A stretch of 64,000 nucleotides of DNA from Armigeres subalbatus. Its lineage: Eukaryota > Arthropoda > Insecta > Diptera > Culicidae. Below the pieces are notes generated by a model that was given only the letters and a program-made list of their open reading frames with translations, searched no databases and was not told the origin of the DNA. Where the stretch lies: positions 418,140,283-418,204,282 of the forward strand of contig NC_085140.1 of NCBI RefSeq assembly GCF_024139115.2, written 5' to 3'. The position numbers and the translations under genes were made by a program. Of this stretch, positions 22,801-34,275 are shown one piece after another (the first letter of the stretch is position 1; each line of letters starts with the position of its first letter).

Positions 22801-23599
22801 AAAGAAAGAAGACGCACAAGCAGACTGTTTTGCATGATTTTTCTAAGCACTTTTGTCGGCAATGAATGTTCTTACAATCAATGGCCCATCCAGATCCTCA
22901 GATTGGATCTGGCTCCTTCTATAGCGCATACAGCTTCTCAAGTTGGATCCACGCTGTCAATACCATAAAGAAAACTAGTATGTAGGTTTATGACGCTCAT
23001 ATTCGACGAAACTTATTTCCCCTGACCTCTAAAACTCAAAGGTTTCTTTCGAAAAACAATTGAGAATCAGCAGCCGCGTAACTCCTCCTTTCCAACGCAT
23101 TCCAGCATGGCTCTCAGTCTCAAATGAGCCAAATATTCTCAGCATACTTGCTGACAATCGTTTCACGGATAATTGGGGTACCATTGGGGTACCATCGCTC
23201 ACTCCCAACCGGAATTTTTGAATAGATTTCGGCACCCGGATTGGACAATGGAGAAAAAAACCATTGTTGTGTCACAGATGCCTCGCCGGTTGAAAGGATG
23301 CCCTCAATTGCTCACAATAAAATATGTTACAAAACTGCTCTATCCTAGAGTAATTTTGTTTAAATTGTGTAGATACTCAGAACTCAAAGTCTCTATTTTC
23401 CTTTTACCTGTCTTTCGGTCGTAAACCCTTAAAGCGTGAGGACTGAGCAGTAACAGAGTGCATAATCGATCGAAAGTGACCACTTCCACAAGAAACTTGA
23501 ATACCGGATTGTACCAAATGTCCTTTCCAAATGTCACTACACTTTCCCATAAATATGATTTGGAAATAATAAAGTTTTAGATGAAAAACCGATCTAAAA
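22801..23599. other. Unique DNA, nothing recognised
   Basis: A short paired motif (CAGATTGGATCTGGCTCC and CAAGTTGGATCCACGCTG) lies near 22900-22950; otherwise featureless. Confidence 0.3.
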
Positions 23600-24110
23600 G
23601 TGGTTACTACCACTGAAAACCAACATTCCAGGATGCTCCGTAATATGACCAGATGTATCAAGTGCTATCCGAACACTATTCTTTGAACTGAGTTTTATTG
23701 CGCAAAACATAAAGATTGAGATGTTGCAGGTTGCGGTATAGCACTGTTCAAAACGTGGCCAGATCACACGAACCAGCATTCCAGGGTTTTCTAGGTTATG
23801 AGTAGACGAATCAAATGACCTTAGAACACATTCCTATGACCTTCCTTCGCAGGATCATGATATCGGGAGCTTGAGTTTAGCATTTTTTATTAAGGAGCTC
23901 CTGGGATGTGGAACTAGTGAACCAGTATTCCGGGATATTCTGGAATGTGGCAAGAAGGACCGAAATCTCTCAGGACATTTTGTTTTGTTTTGTAAAATCA
24001 TGCTGTTCGAGACGTCGCGTCGCAAGCTAAGAATATAAACCATTACAAAAATGCTCCCTTTCGTGGCCACCAGCATTCCGGGATGCTGCAAAATGTGGAC
24101 CAGATGTGTG
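23600..24110 (+). repeat. Degenerate ~150-bp tandem repeat
   Basis: 'CCAGCATTCCGGGATGCT'-like words preceded by an 'ACCACTGAAAA' or similar lead recur near 23615, 23770, 23915 and 24065, with 'ATGTGGCC/ACCAGAT' words between. Strongly diverged. 24111-24842 holds nothing recognised. Confidence 0.5.
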
Positions 24111-24851
24111 CACTGCACATGAACTCCCAGAACACTTTCCCATTGATTGCGCTTACCCCAAAAAAACGGTATGTTACACAATTAAATCATCCTTTTCATG
24201 TTATACTGCCGAGTCTGCACTTCTTTACAACTGCCGGATCAACCATTGAAACCATTGTCAGTTGTCAGCGAAATCAACGTCTCGTGAAAAGGCCGATTAC
24301 ACAGCTCAACAAGATTTTGTCCCTAACACCAAACAATGTGTCCCTAGTAGATTTTTGCTCGCTGAATCCGAATCTCACTTCAGATTTGCTCTAACACGTC
24401 TAGATTTTGAGATATACATCAATAAATGTCGTAAAATCAATGATTTTGAGCATTTTGGAACTGCCATCGTTAGCCCTATAAAAAGAATTACTAGTCAATC
24501 AAGGTCCAATATGGACCACAAACATCTAATCTTTTGAAATGTGGTGCATTTTGAACAAGGTTAACATAATAAGTGTGATTTATCTACAATTTTAGTAAGC
24601 GAAAGTTATTTAAAACTAGGTTTTATGCAAGCCACCTTCGAAGACTTGTGTACAAGCCTGGTTATTTTCTGTGAACGGTTTTGAGAGGAAAGTAACAAGA
24701 ACTCAATATAAAAGTTTGTCCAAGCAAAAAAATAATACGTTTTCATTGAAGTAAGTTCTATTGAATGTAAATATGAACTTGTATTTCCTCTGGCGCGATA
24801 AATTTTCAATAATTGCATAAGTGATATGATGGTGTATTTACTGTCAATTGA

Positions 24852-25873
24852 GGGTTAGGGACAGAAGGTCGAAAGACAAAAGGTCGGAAGGGCAAAAGGT
24901 CGAAAGACAAAACGTCGAAAGACAAAAGGTCGAAGGGACAAAAGGTCGAAAAGGACAAAAAGTCGAAAGGGACAAAAGGTCGAAAGGACAAAACGTCGAA
25001 CGGGACAAAAGGTCGAAAGGACAAAACGTCGAACGGGACAAAAGTTACTGCACCGCACCAGTGTAGAATCAAGCTCGCACCACCTACACATTTGTTTGTG
25101 CTCTTTTATTTTTCACAATTTTTAACAATTAAATAAAATTCATTCAGTGAGTACAAATAATAGATGGATGTTTGAGTTTTCTAAATGTCACTTCGGTTTG
25201 TCAAAATTGCGCACGCCGCACATCAAATGCATCGGCGTGTATTGAACGCAGGTGTATTTTTAATGCACGCGTCTGCGTGGCTGAGGCGTGCACTGTTTTG
25301 ACAGATCAAAGTAACATTTAGAATCTATTATTTGTACTCATTGAATGAATTTTATTTAATTGTTAAAAATAGTAAAAACTAAAAGAGCAATTTTTTGCCA
25401 ACTGTATAGGATAACTTTGTATCTGTCTCTCGCAATACAGGTTTTATTCATTTAATAATTCAACAATCTTCAACAATCAACAATCAGAACTATCTATATA
25501 TTCATATTATTGTTTCATATAGTCATTACTCCTTCTTTGAAAATTGCTCATTCTTCAACTTTGATTAATGAGATAAGTGTGTAATTTCTGCTTCAAGTCA
25601 AACGCATTTCACAAATTCCTCTGGAATACACAAAACTTGTTATCAACTTGTTTTCAATTGACATTTTGTCCCTTTCGACCTTTTTGTCCTTTTCGACCTT
25701 TTGTCCCTTTCGACCTTTAGTCCTTTTCGACCTTTTGTTTCTTTCGACCTTTTGTCCTTTCGACGTTTTGTCCTTTCAACCTTTTGTCTTTTCGACCTTT
25801 TGTCTTTCGACCTTTTGTCTTTCGACCTTTTGTCCTTTCGACCTTTTGTCTTTCGACCTTTTGTCATAGATTC
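24852..25873. mobile_element. FB-like foldback element, family A, copy 1 (complete)
   Basis: Left arm 24861-25045 is an array of about 12 GGTCGAAAGGACAAAA units; right arm 25661-25866 is about 13 units in reverse orientation. Between them lie a palindromic core (about 25060-25425) and an asymmetric spacer (25426-25660). The same order, in opposite orientation, is found at 62977-64000. GTCAATTGA occurs immediately outside both ends (24843-24851 and 25874-25882), read as a 9-bp target duplication. Termini are GGGTTAGGGACAGAAGG (left) and, on the minus strand, GAATCTATGACAAAAGG (right). No transposase ORF; arm ORFs are repeat read-through. Confidence 0.85.
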
Positions 25874-25882
25874 GTCAATTGA

Positions 25883-28599
25883 AAACTGTACGCAGTTCTA
25901 AATATTTTGATTATTCCTGCTAATTTATGATCATTCCAATATTCCTATGATAGAAATTTGCACGGAAAACTATCAATTAGTAAAATCAATCAACGAATCG
26001 ATAAGTTGCATTTGATCGTCCTTGTGTATGATTGCATACAAGCTGAAGCGACGTTGACGGCTACGCAAAAGAAACCGGAAAACGTCAACAAGCTACTCGT
26101 GCGTGGGGAACTTTTTATTTTATTCTGATTGCTGCGTGGATGTTGCAATAATCCCAATGCAATTTCTTTTATCTATGATCAGTTTATAACAGTGAATTGG
26201 GAAAAAGTTCAATAGTTTTATCAAGCTTTGTTATGTGCTAAGACGCAAAGTTATGCGCCAGAAAAAAAAACTTCGGCTCCACTCCACTTGCTCCACTACC
26301 CGAGCATATGGTTGGATGATCCGCCAATACTGCACTCTGATATTTCTCTAATTTAATAAAACAACGACATGAATGAGAAATTTACGGTGAAGTTACAAAA
26401 TGTTCAAGTTTCAACTTATTTTTCGAGTGCTGGAATGTATTTTATTAGTCAATGTGGCTTGAGTGCTCTGGTAGGGGATCAAATTGCAATCAGATCTGTT
26501 TCCTTGTTGATTAAAAGAAGGGAATTTGCTGAATCATCATGCTCGCACTATATTCCAGCACAACACAATTGCAGCATGATAACAGATTACGTGTGGTTAT
26601 TGGAAGTTGATCGATCGAAAAAAACAACCAGAAATCGAACAGAATAACATTTTAGGAGGAGGAGAAATGTTGAGCATAAAATGAAAAAAAAAAATGATAT
26701 TTTATTAAAAGTCGAATGAAACATATATTTACAACTGACTAGTATCTCTGTACTTCATTCAACATTTTCATATCCCAGTTCCTCTTGTTGTTGTCTTCTT
26801 GTTATTGCCGCATGTAGTTGAATTCTTTGTGGCTGGTGGTGATGGCGTTTGCATGCAATATTTTCAAATTAAATTCACTGAACTTAAATTCAAGGATAAT
26901 CGAATAGAAAAGAATTGTAACGTTCAAATCTGATGGTAATTCGTTAGAACAGATGTGCTTATACCGTTTCGGGGATTGATTGACCTAAAATTATGTTTAT
27001 ATACTTCATGAAAGTCCTTCGAAAAATGCCACAAAAAGGACCCGCAAAAGGTTAAATTTTGTTCTTCTGTGTTATTAGAAAAGGCACCAGAAAGTGGTTA
27101 TCACGAAAGTGGTTATCATGAAACATGTGCTGGGTATTTGTACAGCAAAGACATTTAACAACTTAGAGGTGAGTCAGCCTAGGGCTGCAAACCTCTTTAA
27201 TAAAAAAAAATTAACAAAAAAAAAACGATTTTCTCAGTTTTTCACCAATCTCATAGCCATTTCTTCTAGTTTTAAAATATTGTGTCTAGGGGTGTTCAAA
27301 TTTTCTCTAAAGCTTTGGGAGTAAAGCAATTTTTATGATCTCCATATTCTATTACCGAAAATTACATCCATTCATATAGTGATGATGGAAAATTGAAGCG
27401 ACATATAAAAGACATCACCTGGTACATGTGAACACGGTGATTATTCGGTCTCTGGTGGAATCACTTTATACTACAGGGTGTATGAAGCTACCGAAAATAT
27501 TAAAAACATTTTGTCTCTTGTAAACTAAATTAAATGTAAACTATACATGAGACATGTGTGATTTTTCACGGGGACTTCCGGAGGCGGTTACAAGGGGCCA
27601 ACTTGATAAACAATCTAAAAGTATCATAATCATTGTTATTTGAATATACTCAGTACACTCATTCATGGCCTACAACCCAATAACCGGCCGGTTAACCAAG
27701 TTCTTCCTTTAGAATAAAATTTTATTAATTCAACAATTTACAGAGTGCCTCCAACTTACCGACAGATTCACTACCTAATGGGATTTTTAATAATTCGAAT
27801 AGGTCCGATAAGTTCGGCTATGTCTTTAGTGTTGGGTATTTGGGCACATCATTAACCGCCAGACACTAGGCCAAACACCTTTATCCGGAAAACACCGGTC
27901 AAGCAAATTGAGATCGGGGAGCAAACACTACCAAAGGAAGTGGCACGCGTATGTTTGTCATGGCAACCAATTAATTCCAAAGTGGACATCCCAGCTCCTA
28001 ATAAATCAGCTGAAAAATAAATAAAAGTTCATTAAATCATCTTAAAGTGTTCTGTGGAATTGATATTTAACATGTCAACTACCTTTGTTGCAATCTTGGG
28101 CTCAATCGGGCATACCAAACCAATTTCCTGAACGAAAGAGTGACGGAGGTGTATTTTCCTATGCATTTTGGCTGAAACCACCATACAAACTGCAAGTCAA
28201 ATGCGCCAGCTGAGGTTTTCCCCCGTAGAATTCGACAACTTTAATGTCGATAATGTTTTTTCTCCCCAATCAAGGCTGAGCCAGTCTAGTGCACATGCGC
28301 AAATTGATTTTTTAAACATAGTAATTAATTTTCACTTTGGGTGGTCACCATAATTAGATAATAAAAATAAACCATTGGTTGAATTGTTACTACTGCTACA
28401 GACATCGTGGAAGCTATGGTTGATTCGGTAGAGTATTTGGCTTAAACTTCAAGACAATTTAAAGATCTCGAAAGACATCATGTGCCCAGATACGGTTGCT
28501 AGTTAGAGGACATAATTGGCTTGAAAACGAGACTGTGGACATATTGAGACCCGTGATAGATTTGGTATACCATTTGATCTACAACGATCTGAAAAACTC
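25883..28599. other. Unique AT-rich DNA, no gene recognised
   Basis: Only short unremarkable ORFs (for example 92 codons at 26369-26647). No clear repeat structure. Confidence 0.35.
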
Positions 28600-28743
28600 C
28601 CATGTAAATATGTTCATTATGTGGAAAATGTTTGAACAGACAAATGTTTTGAAGGTAACCACTTTCCTTAGATGGGACTCAGGCCCATGATCATTAGTAC
28701 TCTGGACTGGTGCTTTTTACTAACTAAGCTATGAAGGACCTCC
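28600..28743 (-). mobile_element. tRNA-derived SINE, minus-strand member of a head-to-head pair
   Basis: On the minus strand it starts GGAGGTCCTTCA, has an A-box-like TAGCTTAGTTAGT (28731-28719) and a B-box-like GGGCCTGAGTCCC (28685-28673), then AAAGTGGTTACC, which is also found after the B box of the plus-strand partner. Confidence 0.55.
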
Positions 28744-28900
28744 GTCGGCCATCACAACTTAGCGGCTACTGAATGAGCCTGGGATTCCCAAATCGACAAA
28801 CCAGTCTAGCGTACTGAGGGTCATGGGTTCGAATCCTATAGAAGAAAAGTGGTTACCTCTAATACATTTTCACATCGTAATTTGTCAGAACATTGTAAAC
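28744..28900 (+). mobile_element. tRNA-derived SINE, plus-strand member of the pair
   Basis: B box GGGTTCGAATCC at 28825-28836, followed by AAAAGTGGTTACCTCTAATA. The A box is eroded. Starts back to back with the minus-strand copy. Confidence 0.55.
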
Positions 28901-29010
28901 TAATGATTATGTCGGGTGGGCCAATACCCAATTAACTTTGATTGAACAGGCCATTCGATTCAAATTCCAGAACGATTTGGAGATCATATCACTTATCTAG
29001 GTTTGAGAAC
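28901..29010. other. Fragment of a degenerate satellite
   Basis: 'TTCCAGAACGATTTGGAGAT' and neighbouring words recur near 28450, 29345 and 29490 ('CAAGACGATTTGAAGAT', 'CAGGACAATTTGGAGAT'), apparently an old tandem family related to the 43-47 kb satellite and since split by SINEs. Confidence 0.35.
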
Positions 29011-29310
29011 TTCTTCTTCTTCTTCTTCTTCTTATTGGCATTACATCCCCACACTGGGACAGAGCCGCCTCGCAGCTTAGTGTTCATTAAGCACTTCCAC
29101 AGTTATTAACTGCGAGGTTTCTAAGCCAGGTTACCATTTTTGCATTCGTGTATCGTGAGGCTAGCACGATGATACTTTTATGCCCAGGGAAGTCGAGACA
29201 ATTTCCAATCCGAAAATTGCCTAGACCGGCACCGGGAATCGAACCCAGCCACCCTCAGCATGGTCTTGCTTTGTAGCTGCGCGTCTTACCGCACGGCTAA
29301 GGAGGGCCCC
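29011..29310 (-). mobile_element. Feilai-type tRNA-derived SINE with target duplication
   Basis: On the minus strand: an A-box-like TTAGCCGTGCGGTAAG, then B box GGGTTCGATTCC, a body ending in GATGTAATGCCAATAAG and a (GAA)n tail. The 11-bp word AGGTTTGAGAA lies directly on both sides (28999-29009 and 29315-29325), a clean target-site duplication. The sequence matches the Aedes Feilai SINE type as I know it. Confidence 0.85.
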
Positions 29311-29876
29311 AAGGAGGTTTGAGAAGCAAGTGACAATTCGACTAAAATTTCAAGACGATTTGAAGATGTTACAACATCCTAAATGCCTGGATTTGGAATG
29401 TAATTAAAAGACAAATACTCGTAGGACAAAATTGGGTTGATAACGCGACTTAGTACATCATGGATGTCGTGGTTGACCATTAAATCCCAACTCCAGGACA
29501 ATTTGGAGATCTTACAACATCTCATATGATTATGGGCCCGGAAGTTTTGGCCAAAATGCCATTTTTATAGAAATATTTCGTAAAAATTGTCACTTATTTG
29601 TCAGGCACTTATACTTAACCGATATTTGCTTGCAACAAGTTGCATTCTACGCAACATATATTCTTTTCTGTTAAAAATTGACCAGATCGGACTATGGGCT
29701 CAAAGTAATGGCCAAAATGCTATTTTTTTATAATGCATGAGAAAGGCACCATCACCGCTAGGTGGATTAGTCAGGGTTTTTTTTTCTCCAAAATTGACGC
29801 TTTAACTGGTACTCAGTAAACCCTTCTACGGATTCCAATCGGTTCAAATATGGTCAAGAAAGTACAAAGCTACTAT
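29311..29876. other. Degenerate satellite and a dispersed repeat fragment
   Basis: Continuation of the old 'GACAATTTGGAGATCTTACAACATC' type words up to about 29530. At 29740-29790 (minus strand) lies CCACCTAGCGGTGATGGTGC, also at 58890 on the plus strand. Confidence 0.35.
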
Positions 29877-30125
29877 TTTCTTCTTCTTCATTGGCGTTAC
29901 ATCCCCCACTTGGCCATTGCCGTCTCACAGCGTTGTGTTCTTTAAGCACTTCCAGAGATTGTAAGCCAAGTTACCAAGCATTTGTTTATCATGAGACTAA
30001 CCGATGATACTTTTATGCCCAAGAAAGTCGAGAAAATTTCCAATCCTAGACCGGAAATCGAACTCAGCCACTCTAAGCATCGTCTTGCTTTGTAGCCGCG
30101 CATCTTAATACACGGCTAAGGAGAC
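29877..30125 (-). mobile_element. Feilai-type SINE, diverged copy
   Basis: Same block order as 29011-29310 (GATGTAACGCCAATGAAG tail side, A-box side TTAGCCGTGT), with several deletions and a shortened body. Confidence 0.75.
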
Positions 30126-30586
30126 TTACTTATGAAATCATGAAGTTTGATGTGTCGCAGGATGGTTTTCGCCTATTTCCGAAAAGTGACCACGTAACAG
30201 GTTCTGGTGGAACATCTGGAATCTGGAATACGGCTCTACCCCACTACCCCGAATGCCAGTACCCCGAACCCCATTACCCCGAAGGCCACTACCCCGAATG
30301 GGACAGTACCCCGAAAACCATCACGCCGAATGGGACACTACCCCGAAATCCATTACCCCGAAAGGCAATAACCCCGAAAACGTTTGGAATCTGTAGTATT
30401 CTATTATTATGTTTAATACCAACAGATATCGCAAAATGACAATCTTTGCAAAGAATAAAGAAAGAGATACTTAGATAAATGCATTACAAATTCTGTTTAA
30501 CCAACAGTTTTGATATTTCTTCTAATACTTTAACTTCCTGCCATTATGAAATGGAAAACTGCTATTCTACGAAATTTTTTAGTAGA

Positions 30587-31170
30587 ACGCGTTTGCCCGG
30601 TATAAAGCAGACAGAGGAGATTATGCCTTCTTTAAATGGACGCGTTTGCCCGGAATAGAACACACACAGGAAATAATGCATTATTTAAATGAACGCGTTT
30701 GCTCGCTATAAGGCACACAGAGGAAATAATGCCTTCTCTAAATGAATGCGTTTTCCCGGTATGAGGCGAACGGAGGAGATGATGCCTTCTTTAAATGAAC
30801 GAGTTTGCCCGGAATAAGGCACACAGAGGAAATGATGCATTCTTTAAATGAACGCGTATGCTCGCTATAAGGCACACAAAGGAAATAATGCCTTCTCTAA
30901 ATGAACGCGTTTGCCCGGTATAAGGCAGACAGAGGAGATGATGCCTTCTTTAAATGGACGCGTTTGCCCGGAATAAGGCAAACAGAGGAAATGATGCATT
31001 CTTTAAATGAACGCGTATGCTCGCTATAAGGCACACAAAAGAAATAATGCCTTCTCTAAATGAACGCGTTTTCCGGGTATAAGGCAGACAGAGGAGATAA
31101 TACATTCTTTGATTGAACGTACTTATACCGGGATTATGCACACAGAGGAAATAATGCCTTTTTAAAAGTA
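30587..31170 (+). repeat. 53-bp tandem repeat organised as ABC trimers (159 bp)
   Basis: Eleven units starting AACGCGTTTGCCCGG. Three subtypes alternate in order: A (GGTATAAGGCAGACAGAGGA), B (GGAATAAGGCACACAG, with ATGCATTC) and C (GCTCGCTATAAGGCACACA, with GCCTTCTCTAAATG). The order ABCABCABC then A plus a diverged unit shows amplification of trimers. Confidence 0.85.
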
Positions 31171-31810
31171 ACGCGTCTGCATCTCTCTCTCTTTCATACT
31201 CACTCATTTCTCTATTTCACTAATTATTACTCATTCACCTACTCTTATTCATTCACCCAATCTACTCACTCAACCATTCTTACTCAGTAATCCACTTTTA
31301 CTCACTCATTTGCTCTCAATAATTCGCTCAATCTTGCTCACTCACTCTTACTCGCCCATTCACTCACTCACTTTTACTCATGAATCCCCTGTTACACACT
31401 TACTCATTTTTACTAACTCACTTACTCCAGTTCATTTTTTCTTTCAACTCACTCCCTCACTCTTACTTACCCACTCACTCTTACTCACTCACTCACTCTT
31501 GCTCACTGGCTTACTCCTACTCACACGCTCATTCATACCACTCGCTCACTCTTGCTCGCTCATTCTCTCTTACTTATTCACTCAATTTTACTCATGTCTC
31601 ACTTTTGCTCACTTACTCACTCACATCCTATTACTCACTCACTCACTCTTATTCACTCACTCATTCTTATACACTCACCTTTATAAACTCACTCACTCAC
31701 TCAATTTTACTCACTCATACATGCTCTATTACTCATTCACTCACTCTTACTCACTCATTAACTCTTACTCGCTCACTCTTACTCACTCATTCAGCCACTC
31801 GTCGATTCTG
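31171..31810 (+). repeat. ACTC-rich minisatellite, about 640 bp
   Basis: Irregular repetition of CTCACTC and TTACTCACTCA. It stays open in two frames, giving Leu/Thr/His/Ser-rich pseudo-proteins of up to 207 codons. Confidence 0.9.
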
Positions 31811-32131
31811 AGATTTAGACCACGCTTCATCCAGAATCCGTTGCTTTTACTACAGCCTCACTTCAATCTAGTTGCCCTTGTAGCCATGCTGATGTGGTCC
31901 GCAAAAGCCTCCAACTCTCTGCATTGTGCATGAGAATGTGCTGTCTAATCTTTCCATACCCTGCAGGACTCTTGAAGGGTGCCATATGAAGTCGAACAGG
32001 ACCTTACGGGGTGAGAATACTTAGTACTATACTGTATTGAAACAGTCCCGGTTCCAATTAATGTTCATTAATATGAATAATCTTGATTAATGATTAATTA
32101 TTTTTAGAGCGTCTTAGGGGAAATGCTACAA

Positions 32132-32341
32132 GGTTAAAAGACTATTCTTCCATTTACTTCCACTATTCACTTTTATGTATCAACAAGCAGATACGTATAT
32201 CGTTTCCTACTTGGAAACTTCTTCAAACACTTCTAATCGATAACAAACACTGAAGAAGTTTCCAAGTAGGAAACGAAATACGTATCTGCTTGTTGATACA
32301 TAAAAGTAAATAGTGGAAGTAAATGGAATAGTCTTTTAACC
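32132..32341. mobile_element. Hairpin repeat carrying a hammerhead-like core
   Basis: GGTTAAAAGACTATTC at 32132 mirrors GAATAGTCTTTTAACC ending at 32341. The about 95-bp arms pair with only a few mismatches around a short centre. 'AGTGGAAGTAAATGGAA' in the right arm parallels 'GGTGGAATTAAATGGGAAGG' downstream of the core at 35.9 kb, so the repeats are related. Confidence 0.75.
32242..32294 (+). ncRNA. Candidate hammerhead ribozyme (Penelope-type minimal form)
   Basis: In order: stem I left AACAAACA; conserved CTGAAGA (32250-32256); one extra A; stem II GTTTCC with loop AAGTA and GGAAAC (six pairs); GAAA (32275-32278); a loop-less palindromic stem III TACGTA; cleavage-type TC; stem I right TGCTTGTT. 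Stem I has 7 of 8 pairs. Minimal hammerheads with tiny palindromic stem III are known from Penelope-like elements and act as dimers. The extra base between CTGAAGA and stem II departs from the classical consensus, so activity is uncertain. Confidence 0.45.
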
Positions 32342-32569
32342 ATGAATAATCTTTTATTGAGTAACATTTTTTTCATTGAAATGAAGTATAAACTTGAAAT
32401 AATGACTAATTCGGGGTACTGGCTCACTCGGGGTAGTGTCCCATTATGGGTAATGGCATTCGGGGTAGTGACTTATTCGGAGTTGTGGCGTTCGGGGTAG
32501 TGGCCTTCGGGGTAATGGAATTATTGGTAATGGAATTATGGGTAGTGTCGTAGAGTCCTGGAATACAGG

Positions 32570-32815
32570 CCATATTTTGGATTGATCAAATTTCAGATCA
32601 AATTTGGCATAGTCGACCGCCGACCGACGACCGCCGCGGTACGACCTACGGGCCCCTCTTGAGCACTGCTGGAATACAGTCAAAGCAACCATTAACGACG
32701 CAGCGGAGAACAACGTCGGGTATGTGGGACGAAGTCGAAGGAACGATTGGTTCGACGAAGAGTGCAAACAGATTCTGGAGGAGAAGTTGCACATAATAAG
32801 TACCGTCATGCAGGG
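32570..32815 (+). pseudogene. RTE-clade LINE fragment (endonuclease-RT linker)
   Basis: The frame reads WNTVKATINDAAENNVG followed by RSRRNDWFDEECKQILEEK. The NDWFDEEC block is typical of the region between endonuclease and RT in RTE-type ORFs. The upstream part is degenerate, and the reading leaves the family after about 32775. Confidence 0.6.
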
Positions 32816-34275
32816 CTTCTTTTTAAAAAATCGGGGGTTACTTTGGACATTTTGACACAAGAATTGCAACGTAAATTACTATCAAATTGCCATTATCAGC
32901 ATTCGGGTGTCTTGTTGATAGTTGGATGAAAACTTTCTGTTTCAAATTTGGTATTTGTTACGTTTAATTATTTTTAGAAAATAAAGAATCTAAACTAGCC
33001 CGCGAAATTAAAAGAAGTCCCGCACGACGGTATGTTGACTAATTCATAATTTTTACTTCGTAATTGGCAAGAACTAGTTCTTCTCAGTGAAGTTTGGGAC
33101 AAACCGGGCACTAATTTTAACATACCATTAAAGAGGAGTTCAACGCAAGTTTTCTTGAAAATTGAAGTCCTGGAGTCCATAGATACCATGCGCTAATTAC
33201 GTAAGGGTCTGTCATTTTCTTACACCTCATGATGTATGAGAAGCAGTCATACTTACCACTCAACCACCAGAACGCCGACAGTTTCAAACTATTTGAAACT
33301 ACACAGGATTCTGTTTTTACACGATTATTTTTCGCTTGTATTTTTGATCGTGTGACTTCAATTTGTCACCAAAATCTTTGCAACATGTTTCAAAAAATCC
33401 TAAATGACTCATATTCTGAACATTCTCTTTTAATTGGCCATATTAGCTTTATTATCGTAATTATTTCCATAGGACCTTAAATTCGTTGGTAATATTGATC
33501 CTCAGTACGAAAAACCGATGAAAAACTTAGTTTTATGGCACTAAAACGGCAGTGTTCGGAATATGAGTCATGTTCGGAATTTGAGTCAACACGGTAATTA
33601 ATATGCAGAAAAAATATTTAAGCTTTTTAGTGGAATGTCTTCAACTGTCTAAGACGAGTTTAGTATTTTCCATTTAATTCCACTACGTTTTCACTACGTA
33701 GTGGAATTAATATGCGTTAAACATTTAGGATGGGAGCAAAATTTGTAAAGTGTAAATCGTGTAAAAACAAAATCCAGTGTATTATTTAATAGCTTCAGTA
33801 TCTGATTTCTGCTACATCAGTTCGAATGAAAAATATTATGAACAATCGAAGTACCGACATAATTGACTTCTCTAGGCATGAAAAATGACTAGCCCAATCC
33901 GAGTCTTCTCTTGAATCCGGCATGATTAGCAGCTTTGTACCAATTCATATTTCCGCTGAGTTATGGAAGGTTCAAGATCAAGATGTTCGGTGCAGTATTA
34001 TAATCTCAGTTTCTCAATTGAAAACACAAGTAACTTAATTTTTAAAATATCCATCAAAGATCAACACTTTCATCATATTTTGGAGTACAAAAAAAAAGTC
34101 AGATATTATGGGTCAGAAATGGACACCTTCACCTTATCCTTCTATTTCCTGGAATTTCGTATAGGATTCCAAAGATTCACTCAGAGTCCCATATTCTCAA
34201 AATATTGTCTGGTACTAATAAAAATCGAATTTCGAAAATTATTCAATAATTTTGAACGTTTATTTTTATTTTTCA
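32816..34275. other. Uncharacterised AT-rich DNA with a hammerhead-repeat tail
   Basis: 33618-33690 (minus strand) matches the downstream part of the 35.84-kb repeat (GTGGAATTAAATGG, then AAACTCGTCTTA and ACATTCCACTAAAAAGC). A small perfect palindrome, AATTCCACTACG with CGTAGTGGAATT, lies at 33677-33711. Nothing else recognised. Confidence 0.35.

Larger units (their letters stand above)
30232..32557. mobile_element. FB-like foldback element, family B (complete, 2.3 kb)
   Basis: Left arm 30232-30388 is an array of about nine CC[AN]CTACCCCGAA-type units; right arm 32411-32557 is a similar array in reverse orientation. CTGGAATAC stands immediately outside both ends (30223-30231 and 32558-32566), a 9-bp target duplication. 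Termini GGCTCTACCCCACTACCC (left) and GACTCTACGACACTACCC (right, minus strand) are inverted repeats. The interior carries a 53-bp repeat array, an ACTC-rich minisatellite and a hairpin with a hammerhead-like core. No transposase ORF. Confidence 0.85.

Noticed and set aside
24806..25091. ORFs with repeated FDLLSFRPF or KRSKGQKVER peptides (also near 4.2, 7.9, 25.7 and 63.1 kb)
   Set aside because: Translation of the GGTCGAAAGGACAAAA arrays on either strand.
26369..26647. 92-codon ORF starting MNEKFTVKLQNVQ
   Set aside because: Looks protein-like at first, but no motif, no exon signals and AT-rich context; chance is the simpler explanation.
29011..29310. Functional tRNA gene from the A and B boxes
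   Set aside because: The tRNA-like head is continuous with a SINE body and (GAA)n tail and is flanked by a target duplication.
31310..31933. 207-codon and 143-codon ORFs rich in Leu, Thr, His and Ser
   Set aside because: Direct translation of an ACTC-rich minisatellite.
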